Shown here piece after piece: positions 31,307 through 40,023 of a stretch of 64,000 bases of DNA (its first letter is position 1; each line of letters begins with the position of its first letter). The position numbers and the translations under genes were made by a program. Source of the stretch: Cupriavidus cauae (GTDB lineage: Bacteria > Pseudomonadota > Gammaproteobacteria > Burkholderiales > Burkholderiaceae); contig NZ_VWRN01000031.1 in NCBI RefSeq assembly GCF_008632125.1, forward strand, positions 186,001-250,000. Reading direction: 5' to 3'. Under the pieces are notes generated by a model. The model was not told where the DNA came from. It saw only the letters and a list, made by a program, of their open reading frames with translations, and did not search any database.

Positions 31307-31424
31307 GTTTGTCTCCTGTTGTCGTGGGGCGCTCGTGCGGCGCCCTTTCGATCGCTATGCGCGCAAGGCCTGCGCGGCGTCGCGCCCGTGGTCTCCCTGC
31401 GCTTGGTGCGGGCCCAGGGCCGCC

Positions 31425-33206
31425 TTATTGCTGTCCCTGCTCCGCCTCCAGTTGCGCCTGCAGCTCGACCTTGCGCACCTTGCCGGTCGCGGTCAGCGGC
31501 AGCTCGTCGACGATGCGGATCTCCGGCACCTTGTAGACCGCCATCTGCTCGCGGCACCAGGCGTGCAGCGTGTCGGCGTCCACCGTCGCGGCGTGTTCCG
31601 GCCGCAGCCGGATGAAGGCCACCGGCATCTGTCCCTTGTCCGGGTCGGGCCGGCCCACCACGGCCGAGCCCAGCACCGCGGGATGGCGCGACAGCAGCAC
31701 CTCCAGTTCCGACGGGAACACGCTCATGCCGCGCACCTTCAGCATCTCCTTGCGGCGGCCGAGGAAGTGCAGATAGCCGTCCTCGTCGTAGGCGCCGATA
31801 TCGCCGGTGCGGAACCAGCCGTCGCGAAACACCTCGGCGTCGACATCCGGCCGTCCCCAGTAGCCCTTGAACAGCGACGGCGTGCTGACGACGATCTCGC
31901 CTTCCGCGCCGATCGGCAGCAGCGCGCCGGTCTCGAAATCGCAGATCTTGATGCGCGTGCCGGGCACCGGCAGGCCGACGAACACGGGACGCCCGCGCAG
32001 GTCCATGTCGTCGTCCTGCATGCCCGTGGTGAAGGTGTCGCTGGTGTGCGTCTCGGTCATGCCCCAGGCGCCCTCGGCCAACACGCTGCCGGTCAGCTCG
32101 AACCAGCGCCGGCGGATGTCCGGCGTGATCTTGCGGATGAACGAGGCCGCGCGCGTATGCCGCAGCGAGCGAAGGTCGTAGCGCGGCAGCTCGGGGTGGT
32201 TCATCAGCTCGACGGCGTTGTCGACCACGACGAAGGTGCGGTTGACGCGGTAGCGGTCGATCGCCGCCATCACGGCGACCGGGTCCCAGCGCGCGAGCAC
32301 GACCACGGTGGCCCCGCTGAAGATCGGATAGATCAGCCCCAGGTTCTCGCCGGCGATCCAGAACATCGGCAGGAAGTTCAGCATCACGTCGTCGGAGCCC
32401 TCGGCCATGCGCGCGGCGTCCACCCCGCCGGTCAGCGCGTACGAGGCGGCGGCCGTGTAGACCATGTCGCGCTGCGTGTGCATGCAGCCCTTGGGCATGC
32501 CGGTGGTGCCGCCGGTGTAGTTCAGCGCGGCCAGCGCGTCGAGATCGACCGGCGGCAGCGCGATCGGCGCGGTGGCGCGGATTGCCGGCATCAGGTCGGT
32601 CGCGCCGTCGATGCGCCGTGGCGGCGCGTCGAGCCCCGGCGGCAGCGGCACGGTCGGCTGCGCCGGCAGCATCTCGCCCTGGCTGGTGGTGAAGACGGTG
32701 CGGATGCGGGTCTGGCTTTTCACCGCCATCAGCATGCCCGCCAGTTGGTCCAGCACGACGATGGCGGTGGCGCCCGAGTCGTTCAGCTCGTAGCGCAGCT
32801 CTTCTTCCTTGAACAGCGGGTTGACCGGCACGTAGACGGCGCCGAGTTTCAGGATGCCGTAGAACACCACATGGAATTGCGGGCAGTTGCCGATCATCAC
32901 CGCGACACGGTCGCCGGCACCGATGCCGTGCGAGGCCAGCAGCGCGGCGCAGCGCTCGCTGAGGTCGTCGAGCTCGGCGTAGCCGACCTCGGTGCCGTAG
33001 TAGATCAGCGCCGGATGCGCGGGGCGCCGGCGCGCCCACGCGCGCAGGTAGTCACCGAGCGCGACCTCGCCGTGCGGATAGACCGGCGCGGTGGGCAGGC
33101 CGGCGGGCCAGATCCTGCGGTGGCGCGCTTCCAGATCTTCGAAGAACTGCGCCTCTTCGACGGAAGCGTCGGGCAATGCTGGTGGGTTCGACTGCTCGCG
33201 GTCCAT
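31425..33206 (-). CDS. AMP-forming acyl-CoA synthetase/ligase
   Basis: A 593-residue cytoplasmic ligase of the ANL superfamily; ATG 33206 follows AGGAG at 7 bp. It has the P-loop-like YTGGTTGMPKG (230-240), the A5-type WGMTETHT, GDIGAYDEDGYLHFLGRRKE (A8 hinge region) and the catalytic Lys in LPLTATGKVRK near the C-terminus. It activates a carboxylic acid with ATP and CoA, releasing AMP and pyrophosphate. The substrate cannot be read; homologues include crotonobetaine/carnitine-, fatty- and aryl-acid ligases. It lies 58 bp after the carboxylase gene, so the two enzymes should act in sequence. Confidence 0.88.
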   Translation of the reverse strand: MDREQSNPPALPDASVEEAQFFEDLEARHRRIWPAGLPTAPVYPHGEVALGDYLRAWARRRPAHPALIYYGTEVGYAELDDLSERCAALLASHGIGAGDRVAVMIGNCPQFHVVFYGILKLGAVYVPVNPLFKEEELRYELNDSGATAIVVLDQLAGMLMAVKSQTRIRTVFTTSQGEMLPAQPTVPLPPGLDAPPRRIDGATDLMPAIRATAPIALPPVDLDALAALNYTGGTTGMPKGCMHTQRDMVYTAAASYALTGGVDAARMAEGSDDVMLNFLPMFWIAGENLGLIYPIFSGATVVVLARWDPVAVMAAIDRYRVNRTFVVVDNAVELMNHPELPRYDLRSLRHTRAASFIRKITPDIRRRWFELTGSVLAEGAWGMTETHTSDTFTTGMQDDDMDLRGRPVFVGLPVPGTRIKICDFETGALLPIGAEGEIVVSTPSLFKGYWGRPDVDAEVFRDGWFRTGDIGAYDEDGYLHFLGRRKEMLKVRGMSVFPSELEVLLSRHPAVLGSAVVGRPDPDKGQMPVAFIRLRPEHAATVDADTLHAWCREQMAVYKVPEIRIVDELPLTATGKVRKVELQAQLEAEQGQQ

Positions 33207-33264
33207 CTGCTGTCTCCTGTTGCGTTCTTGTTCGGGTCGATGGAAGAGCTGCGGGGACGTTTCC

Positions 33265-36200
33265 TTACCAGGCGTCGACGTACTGCCGCAGCGGCCGGTT
33301 GGGGTGCGATGCGCCCGCATCGAGCCCGGTCACCAGCCACTGCCGCGTCGCGGCAGGATCGATCACCGCATCGAGTTCGAGCGCCGCGGCGGCGTTGATC
33401 GCATGGCCGCGTTCGTACATCTGCGCGACCAGCTTCTGGTACAGCGCGTCGCGTTCCGGTCCTTCGGGCAGCGCCTCGAGCTCCTTGCGAAAGCCCAGCC
33501 GCACCGCGCCCTCGAGGCCCATGCCGCCGAACTCGCCGGTCGGCCACGACAGCGTGAAGGTCGGCGCGCGAAAGCCCCCTGCGGCCATCGCCATCGCGCC
33601 CAAGCCATAGCCCTTGCGCAGCACCACCGCGAGGAAGGGCACGCGCAGCTTGGCGCCGATCACGAACATCCGCGAGACGTGGCGCACGTGCGCGCGCGCC
33701 TCGACCTCGGGGCCGACCATGAAGCCCGGCGTGTCGATCAGCGAGACGATCGGCAGGCCGTGCGCATTGCAGATCTGCATGAAGCGCGCGGCCTTGTCGG
33801 CGGCGTCGGCATCGATCGCGCCGCCCAGATGCCGCGGGTTGTTGGCGAGGATGCCGACCGGCCGGCCCTGGATGCGGGCCAGCGCGGTATGGATGCCGGT
33901 GCCGAAGCCGCTGCGCAGCTCCAGCACGCTGCCGACGTCGGCGATGCCGGCGATGGCCGCGCGCGTGTCATAGACGCGCAGCCGGTTCTCCGGCACCACG
34001 CGCCGCAGCGCCAGCGGATCGGGCGCCTGCCATTCGGCGACGGCACCCTGGAACATCGAAAGATAGTGCTTGGCCGCGGCCACCGCGGCGGCCTCGTCGT
34101 CGACCAGCAGATCGACCACGCCATTGTGGTGCTGCACGGCGGCCGGGCCGATGTCCTCGGGACGGAATACGCCGAGCCCGCCGCCCTCGATCATCGCGGG
34201 TCCGGCCATGCCGATATTGGCGTTGCGCGTGGCGACGATCAGGTCGCAGCAGCCGAGCAGCGCCGCGTTGCCGGCGAAGCAGCGGCCCGAGGCGATGCCG
34301 ATCACCGGCACCTCGCCGCTGAGCGCGGCGAAGGCGGCGAACGACGGCTGGAACAGGCCGGCCACGGTCGGGAAGTCGACGTCGCCGGGCCGGCCGCCGC
34401 CGCCCTCGGCAAAGATCACGGTCGGCAGCCGGTTCTGCAATGCGACCTGCAGGATGCGGTCGGTCTTGGTGTGATTGCGTTTGCCCTGCGTGCCGGCCAG
34501 CACGGTGGCGTCGTAGGCGAGCACCGCGCAGCGCGAGCGCTCGGCCGGAAACAGCGCGCCGTTGATGCCGCCGATGCCGGTGATCAGGCCGTCGGCCGGC
34601 GTATTGGCGATCAGGTCCGCCTCGCTGCGGCGGCTGGCCTGCGCGGCCACCGCGAGCGCGCCGTACTCGACGAAGGTGCCGGCATCGCACAGGTCGGCGA
34701 CGTTCTCGCGCGCGGTGCGCTGGCCGCGCGCGCGGCGCCGGGCTACGGCGTCGGGGCGCGCCTCGTCGTACAGGAAGGCATGGCGATCGATCACGCGCTG
34801 CAGATCCGCGCGGATCGCGTTGGGGTCGGCCTGCTCGACGTCACCGCCGGTGTGCGCGCCAGCCTCGGCCGGTTCGAGCACCAGCAGCACCTGGCCTTCG
34901 GCCGCCTGCTCGCCGGCCTCGGCACGCAGGTCGATCACGCGGCCCGGCTGCTCGGCGACGATCGCGTGTTCCATCTTCATCGCGTCGAGTACCGCGACGG
35001 TCTGGCCGGCCTGCACCAGCTGGTCCACCGCGACGCTGACCTCGACCAGGCGGCCGGCCATCGGCGCGCGCACCGCGTGCAGGCCCTTGCCGAGCTGCTC
35101 GTCGAAGCTGCTGGCGCCGACCGGCGTGGCGGCGACCGCGGGAATGGCGCCACTGGCACACCCGGCGCCGTCCTGCACCGCCTGCAGCGCGCGGCTCTGC
35201 GCTTCGAGCTGCGCGGCGCGGCTCAGCAGTTCGGGCAACACCGCCTCGACATGCCGGGTATGGATCCGCTGGCTGGCGAAGTCCTCGCGCTCGGCCAGCG
35301 CGCGCAGCAGGTCGAGATTGGTGGCGATGCCGCGGATGGTGAATTCGCCCAGCGCCCGCTGCAGCCGCCGCACCGCGTCGGCGAAGCGTGCGCTGCCGGA
35401 GGTCACGATCAGCTTGGCCAGCAGCGTGTCGTATTGCGGCGACGGCGCGTAGCCGGTATAGCCGTGCGTGTCGACGCGAACGTCCGGGCCGGTCGGCGGA
35501 TCGAAGCGCTCCAGCCGGCCCTGCGCCGGGCGGCCGAGCCCCTGCGCATCGATCGATTCGGCGTTGATGCGGGCCTGGATCGCAAAGCCGCGCGCCGCGG
35601 GCGGCCGTTGCGGATCGAGGCCGAGGTCGCGCAAGGATTGGCCTTGCGCGAGGCCCAGTTGCAGCGCCACCAGATCGACGCCGGTGACCTGCTCGGTGAT
35701 GGTGTGCTCGACCTGCAGGCGCGGGTTGGCCTCGATGAAGACGAAGGGCTGGCGTGCGACATCGCGAGCGTCCGCGCCGTCGGGCTCGGCTTCCTCCACC
35801 AGAAATTCGAAGGTGCCGAGGCTGCGGTAGCCGCTGCGGCGTGCCAGCGTACGGGCCGCCTCGACGATGCGTTCGCGCAGCCCCGGGTCCAGCGCCGGGC
35901 TCGGCGCGATCTCGACCAGCTTCTGAAAGCGCCGCTGCAGCGTGCAGTCGCGCTCGCCGAGGGCGATCACGTCGGTGCCATCGCCGGCGATCTGCACTTC
36001 GATATGGCGCGCGCGCACGACCAGCCGCTCGGCATAGACCGCGTCGATGCCGAAGGCCGAGCGCGCCTCGGAACGGCAGCGCGCATAGGCCTCGGCCAGC
36101 GCGTCGCGCTCGCGCACCACGCGCATGCCGCGACCGCCGCCGCCGCCGACCGCCTTCAGCACGATGCCGGCGCCGTGCTGTTCGTCGAAGAAGGCGGTGA

Positions 36201-36621
36201 CCGCTTCGAGCGTGGCGACGCCCTCGGTGGCCGGCATCACCGGCACGCCGCATTCGCGCGCCAGCGCCAGCGCGCGGCCCTTGTCGCCGAACAGCGCAAG
36301 CTGGTCGACCGTGGGGCCGACGAAGACCAGGTCGGCCTCGGCGCAGGCCTGCGCAAAGTCGGCGCGTTCGCTGAGAAAGCCGTAGCCGGGATGGACCGCG
36401 TCGCAGCCGGTGCGGCGTGCGGCGGCAAGGATGGCGGGGATGTCGAGGTAGGCGGCGGGGCCTTCGCCGTCGAGCGCGACCGCCTCGTCGGCCAGCAGGC
36501 GGTGGCGGCTATTGGCGTCGTCGCGTGCGTAGACGGCGACGGTGGCGATGCCCAGATCGCGGGCCGCGCGTTGCACGCGCAGCGCGATCTCGCCGCGATT
36601 GGCGATCAACAGCTTCTTCAC
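33265..36621 (-). CDS. Single-chain biotin-dependent acyl-CoA carboxylase (BC-BCCP-CT fusion)
   Basis: An 1118-residue fusion. Residues 1-450 form a biotin carboxylase (MKKLLIANRGEIA, ATP-grasp GGGGGRGM, EANPRLQVEHT). A biotinyl domain has the AMKM motif with biotinyl Lys549. Residues about 610-1118 form a carboxyltransferase (crotonase-like; FAEGGGGRPGD, SLIDTPGFMVGPE, LRKGYGLGAMAM). Most bacteria split these into two or more subunits; single-chain forms are known as long-chain acyl-CoA carboxylases from Mycobacterium and related enzymes with broad acyl-CoA use. It carboxylates an acyl-CoA using bicarbonate and ATP. It heads the ligase-Bug-IclR run and has two upstream palindromes. The acyl substrate is not determined. 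Confidence 0.92.
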   Translation of the reverse strand: MKKLLIANRGEIALRVQRAARDLGIATVAVYARDDANSRHRLLADEAVALDGEGPAAYLDIPAILAAARRTGCDAVHPGYGFLSERADFAQACAEADLVFVGPTVDQLALFGDKGRALALARECGVPVMPATEGVATLEAVTAFFDEQHGAGIVLKAVGGGGGRGMRVVRERDALAEAYARCRSEARSAFGIDAVYAERLVVRARHIEVQIAGDGTDVIALGERDCTLQRRFQKLVEIAPSPALDPGLRERIVEAARTLARRSGYRSLGTFEFLVEEAEPDGADARDVARQPFVFIEANPRLQVEHTITEQVTGVDLVALQLGLAQGQSLRDLGLDPQRPPAARGFAIQARINAESIDAQGLGRPAQGRLERFDPPTGPDVRVDTHGYTGYAPSPQYDTLLAKLIVTSGSARFADAVRRLQRALGEFTIRGIATNLDLLRALAEREDFASQRIHTRHVEAVLPELLSRAAQLEAQSRALQAVQDGAGCASGAIPAVAATPVGASSFDEQLGKGLHAVRAPMAGRLVEVSVAVDQLVQAGQTVAVLDAMKMEHAIVAEQPGRVIDLRAEAGEQAAEGQVLLVLEPAEAGAHTGGDVEQADPNAIRADLQRVIDRHAFLYDEARPDAVARRRARGQRTARENVADLCDAGTFVEYGALAVAAQASRRSEADLIANTPADGLITGIGGINGALFPAERSRCAVLAYDATVLAGTQGKRNHTKTDRILQVALQNRLPTVIFAEGGGGRPGDVDFPTVAGLFQPSFAAFAALSGEVPVIGIASGRCFAGNAALLGCCDLIVATRNANIGMAGPAMIEGGGLGVFRPEDIGPAAVQHHNGVVDLLVDDEAAAVAAAKHYLSMFQGAVAEWQAPDPLALRRVVPENRLRVYDTRAAIAGIADVGSVLELRSGFGTGIHTALARIQGRPVGILANNPRHLGGAIDADAADKAARFMQICNAHGLPIVSLIDTPGFMVGPEVEARAHVRHVSRMFVIGAKLRVPFLAVVLRKGYGLGAMAMAAGGFRAPTFTLSWPTGEFGGMGLEGAVRLGFRKELEALPEGPERDALYQKLVAQMYERGHAINAAAALELDAVIDPAATRQWLVTGLDAGASHPNRPLRQYVDAW

Positions 36622-36681
36622 AAGTGTCCCCTCTCGATGTCGCCGCCGCGCGGGCGGGGCGCATTGTTTTTTGTGGCATGT

Positions 36682-36700
36682 GATTCTGCAAAGCAGAATC
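36682..36700. promoter_or_regulatory. IclR-type operator candidate O1, over the carboxylase -10 box
   Basis: Perfect palindrome GATTCTGC-AAA-GCAGAATC (8-bp arms, 3-bp spacer). It overlaps the predicted minus-strand -10 box (36702-36697), so a bound protein should block transcription of the carboxylase operon. Confidence 0.6.
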
Positions 36701-36726
36701 TACAGGCCGAGCGACGCGCGGGACAA
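36697..36726 (-). promoter_or_regulatory. Candidate promoter of the carboxylase operon
   Basis: Minus strand: -35 TTGTCC (36726-36721), an 18-bp spacer, -10 TAGATT (36702-36697). The leader to the carboxylase start at 36621 would be about 70 nt. Confidence 0.45.
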
Positions 36727-36777
36727 GGGCGTAAACGAGGACCCGGAAAAGAGGTTGGCGATAATCGGCCACCGCGA

Positions 36778-36796
36778 AATTCTGCTATGCGGAATT
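36778..36796. promoter_or_regulatory. IclR-type operator candidate O2
   Basis: Palindrome AATTCTGC-TAT-GCGGAATT, one mismatch between arms; same layout as O1 (ATTCTGC-N3-GCRGAAT). Centre-to-centre distance to O1 is 96 bp, about nine helical turns, which would suit looping. Confidence 0.55.
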
Positions 36797-36979
36797 CCCG
36801 CCCAAAATCGCGCACCATCGTGTGCGCGCGCCCATGGAGCCCGGACCAGATTGCGTCTACAGATCTCGCACCGGGTCGCCGTTAACCGGCAGAGACCCCG
36901 CCATGCGCGCGCCGCGATGCCGGCGGGAGAAAGCCTGCCATCGCGCTATCGCACCAACCGGACCCTGAGGGGAACCGCC

Positions 36980-37621
36980 ATGACTTCCGCCCTGCCACGC
37001 CGCGGCCGCGCCGCGTTCGCCGTTTCGTCCAGCCCCGTTTCGTTCGCTCCCGTTTCGTTCGCCCGTGCCGGCGTGCTGATGCTGTCCGCGTTGACGGCGC
37101 TGACCACAGGTTGCGCGACCTACCAGTCGGTCAGCCCGGCCGAAGCGGCACCGCCGGCCGACCCGATCGCGGCGATGGTCCGCATCGATCCGGACCTGGG
37201 CGCATCGTTCTGCGTGATCGACAGCCCCGCCGGACGCGCGCCGTTCGCGGCGACGCTGCTGCAATCGCTGCAGCGCCGTGGCTTCGAAGCCAGGCTGCTG
37301 CCGCCGGGATCGTCGGTGGCGGCCTGTACGCTGACGGCGACCTATGCGGCCACCTCGCAGTCGTACTGGCGCACCTTCCTGGCGACCGCCGACATCACCG
37401 TCTATCGCCGGGGCGAGCGCGTCGGCAAGGCGGTCTACGATGCGCGGCGCAGCCAGGGCGGCGTCAACCTGAGCCACCTGATCGACCCGGCGCAGAAGAT
37501 CGACGAGCTGGTCGACCAGCTGTTCCCGGGCCGACTGCCGCATCCGGAGGCGCGGGATCGCAATCCTCCGCTGTCCGAGCCGAACAGCGGGGCGAGCCCA
37601 AGCCCCGCTACGCCAGCCTGA
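36980..37621 (+). CDS. Sbal_3080-like lipoprotein
   Basis: A 213-residue lipoprotein. ATG 36980 follows GAGGGGAACC. The signal segment (AGVLMLSALTALTTGC) ends in lipobox Cys45; a fairly long Ser/Pro/Val n-region precedes it. The mature part has the layout of the Sbal_3080 family: an early FCVID..., a two-Cys region, YWRTFLATADITVYRRG, then GG...L and a C-terminal KIDELVDQLF helix. The function of that family is unknown. It is divergent from the carboxylase and convergent with the chemoreceptor. Its C-terminal codons fall in a repeat shared with the 3' end of the chemoreceptor gene. Confidence 0.75.
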   Translation: MTSALPRRGRAAFAVSSSPVSFAPVSFARAGVLMLSALTALTTGCATYQSVSPAEAAPPADPIAAMVRIDPDLGASFCVIDSPAGRAPFAATLLQSLQRRGFEARLLPPGSSVAACTLTATYAATSQSYWRTFLATADITVYRRGERVGKAVYDARRSQGGVNLSHLIDPAQKIDELVDQLFPGRLPHPEARDRNPPLSEPNSGASPSPATPA

Positions 37622-37721
37622 ACCCGGGCCGCCTGCAGGTTCGCGACGCCCCGCTGTCCGGTCCGAACAGCGGGGCGCGCTCCAGCGCCGACCGCGGCCC
37701 CGCCGCTACGCCAGCCTGAAC
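37568..37721. repeat. Imperfect duplication spanning two convergent gene ends
   Basis: Copy 1 (37568-37623) and copy 2 (37651-37721) share CCGCTGTCCG..CCGAACAGCGGGGCG and CGCTACGCCAGCCTGAAC. Copy 1 holds the lipoprotein stop; copy 2 holds the last codons and stop of the minus-strand chemoreceptor. Copy 2 has about 15 bp extra between the shared blocks. Confidence 0.8.
37647..37677. terminator. Hairpin between convergent genes (terminator-like)
   Basis: A perfect 11-bp inverted repeat CGCCCCGCTGT/ACAGCGGGGCG with a 9-nt loop. There is no clear T run on either strand, so it may be a processing or Rho-dependent element rather than a classic intrinsic terminator. Confidence 0.45.
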
Positions 37722-39766
37722 GCCTGCACCGCCTCGCGCAGCTGCTGCGCGCGCTGATCGAGGCTTTCGGCCGCCGCAGCGGCCTCTTCCACCAGCGCCG
37801 CGTTCTGCTGCGTGACGCCGTCCATCTCGGCCAGCGCGTCGCTGACCTGCGCGATGCCTTGCGCCTGCTCGCGCGAGGACGCGCTGATTTCCGCCATGCG
37901 CGTGGCGATGCCTTCGACCTGGCGCACGATGTCTTCCATCGCGCTGCCGGCCTGCTGCACCGCTGCGTGGCCGTCGCGCAGATCGGAGACCGTCCGCTCG
38001 ATCAGCGCCTTGATCTCGCCTGCCGCGGTGGCGCTGCGCTGCGCGAGGCTGCGCACCTCGCCGGCCACCACCGCGAAACCGCGCCCGTGCTCGCCGGCCC
38101 GGGCGGCTTCGACCGCCGCGTTCAGCGCCAGGATATTGGTCTGGAAGGCGATGCCGTCGATCATGCCGATGATGTCGACCACCTGCTGCGCGTTGCGATG
38201 CACGCCGTCCATGGTCTGCACCACACGCTCGACGGTGCCGCCGCCGTGCCGGGCTGCATCGGCGGCGCTGCGCACGGTGGCGTCGGCGTCCACGGCGGCA
38301 TCGGCGTTCTGCCGCACCGTCGCGCTCAGCTGCTCGATGCTGGCGGCGGTGCGCTCCAGGCTGCTGGCCTGGCTCGCGGTGCGTGCCGACAGATCGGCGT
38401 TGCCGCTGGCGATCTCGCCGGTGCTGGCGACGATCGCATCGGCGCTGGCCCGCACGGTGCCGACGATGCCGGACAGGCCCTGGCCGACGCCGTCGATCGC
38501 GCGCATCAGTTCGCCGATCTCGTCGCGGCGCGGGCTGTCCAGCCGCGCGGTCAGGTCCCCGGCGGCCAGGCTGCGCGCGGCCGCTGCCGCATCGGCCAGC
38601 GGCGCGCTGACCATCCGGCGCAGCATCCACCAGAATCCCGCCGACACCAGCAGCGCCAGCGCCAGGCCGGCCGCGAGGAAGCGATTGCGATTCGCGATCA
38701 GTTCGGCGCGCAGGCTGTCGACCGGCACCGAGCCGACGATCAGCCATTGCCATTCGGGATAGGTCTCGAACGCCGTCAGGCGCAACGCCGGGGCGCTGCC
38801 GTCGAAGGCGATCCGATGCGTCAGGCTGCCCTGGCGCGCGGCAATCATCTCGCGCAGCCAGGTCTTGCCGTCTTCGTCGCGGGCGTCCAGCTGCACCGTG
38901 CCCTCCTGGCGGCGGCCGACCAGCAGCTTGCCCTGGTCGGGACCGGGCCTGGCGTCGACCACCAGGAAATGGCCGTCGGTGCCGATCGATTTGCGGCGGA
39001 TGCGGTTTTTCAGCATCGCCAGCTCGGCGCTGACATCGACGCCGACATAGAGCGCGCCGACGATCTTGCCGGCGGCATCGCGCACCGGCTCGTACTTGCT
39101 CATGTACGGCTTGCCGAACAGCCACGTCAGCGCGCGGTACGAACGCCCGGCCTGCACCGCGGCATAGGCGCCGCCGGCGCGGTCGAGCAGCGTGCCGACC
39201 GCGCGCTCGCCGTTCTGCTTCTTCAGCGAGGTGGTCACGCGCACGAAGTCGTCGCCGCGGCGCGCGAACACCGTGGCGATGGTGCCGCCGGTGGTCGAGA
39301 AGAAGCGGTCCGGCAGCGCGAAGTTGTTGTTCAGCACGACCTCGCCGCTGCTGAACTGTGGCGTCGGCTGGCCGGCGACCTCGATGGTCTGGGCGGGATC
39401 GACCGCGTACGGGCCGGGCACCACCGCGGCGAAGCTCAGCAGGAAGCGGTCCGCCTCCTGCAGCATGGTGTCGTCGAACTGGCCGAGCAGATCGCGCAGC
39501 GTCTCGTTCTGCGCGCTCATCGCCGCGCGCTGCTGCGCCTCGAGCTGGCGCATGCTGCTGTCCGACAGCACCCAGGCGAACAGGCCGAATACCAGCACCT
39601 GCACGGCCAGCACGATCAGCGCGAGCCGCGTGCCGATCCGCGCGGCGCCAGGGCGCCAGCGGCGCGACGGCTGGCTGGTGGACGAGGTATCGGTAGGGGA
39701 GGAAGCCAAGGCACCGGCAAGGCCGGCAGCCGACGAAGCAAGGGGGGCGGGGGCAAGGGGGCGCAC
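37706..39766 (-). CDS. Methyl-accepting chemotaxis protein with Cache sensor
   Basis: About 686 residues from GTG 39766, which follows CAGGAAACGGAC; a GTG at 39811 is possible but lacks a ribosome site. Layout: a disordered N-terminus (about 1-40), TM1 (about 46-68), a periplasmic Cache_3-Cache_2-type sensor (about 70-360), TM2 ([20 protein letters not shown]), HAMP, and a signalling domain with the conserved hairpin tip [20 protein letters not shown] (about 545-565). It senses an extracellular ligand, probably a small carboxylate or amine by analogy to Cache sensors, and controls CheA. No CheR-docking pentapeptide is seen at the C-terminus. No chemotaxis genes are nearby. Confidence 0.88.
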   Translation of the reverse strand: MRPLAPAPLASSAAGLAGALASSPTDTSSTSQPSRRWRPGAARIGTRLALIVLAVQVLVFGLFAWVLSDSSMRQLEAQQRAAMSAQNETLRDLLGQFDDTMLQEADRFLLSFAAVVPGPYAVDPAQTIEVAGQPTPQFSSGEVVLNNNFALPDRFFSTTGGTIATVFARRGDDFVRVTTSLKKQNGERAVGTLLDRAGGAYAAVQAGRSYRALTWLFGKPYMSKYEPVRDAAGKIVGALYVGVDVSAELAMLKNRIRRKSIGTDGHFLVVDARPGPDQGKLLVGRRQEGTVQLDARDEDGKTWLREMIAARQGSLTHRIAFDGSAPALRLTAFETYPEWQWLIVGSVPVDSLRAELIANRNRFLAAGLALALLVSAGFWWMLRRMVSAPLADAAAAARSLAAGDLTARLDSPRRDEIGELMRAIDGVGQGLSGIVGTVRASADAIVASTGEIASGNADLSARTASQASSLERTAASIEQLSATVRQNADAAVDADATVRSAADAARHGGGTVERVVQTMDGVHRNAQQVVDIIGMIDGIAFQTNILALNAAVEAARAGEHGRGFAVVAGEVRSLAQRSATAAGEIKALIERTVSDLRDGHAAVQQAGSAMEDIVRQVEGIATRMAEISASSREQAQGIAQVSDALAEMDGVTQQNAALVEEAAAAAESLDQRAQQLREAVQAFRLA

Positions 39767-40023
39767 GTCCGTTTCCTGCGAAAAGGAAGTTGCCGGCACC
39801 ACATGGCGCACGGCGGACGCATGATCTCCGTCACGTCGTCATGGGTTGGTTTACGGTCGGAACTGGCCGGGGCTTGATGAGGGTGTTCACCGATTTCTAC
39901 GAGGGGATTACCGTCGCCCGGCAACAAATCAGTAACTCATAGGGCGGCAACTTTTACGACAGCTTCACAGGGCTTGTGTCGGCATGCTGACGGCCTCGGC
40001 GCAATGCGCCTTCGCACGACGGC

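Larger units (their letters stand above)
36622..36979. other. Divergent control region between carboxylase and lipoprotein genes
   Basis: A 358-bp gap without a supported gene. It contains two near-identical 19-bp palindromes centred 96 bp apart and a candidate minus-strand promoter. Local base composition around 36660-36800 is more AT-rich than the flanking genes. Confidence 0.7.

Noticed and set aside
33091..36885. Very long plus-strand frame (over 1200 codons) opposite the carboxylase
   Set aside because: Shadow of a certain gene; no recognisable domains and no start signal.
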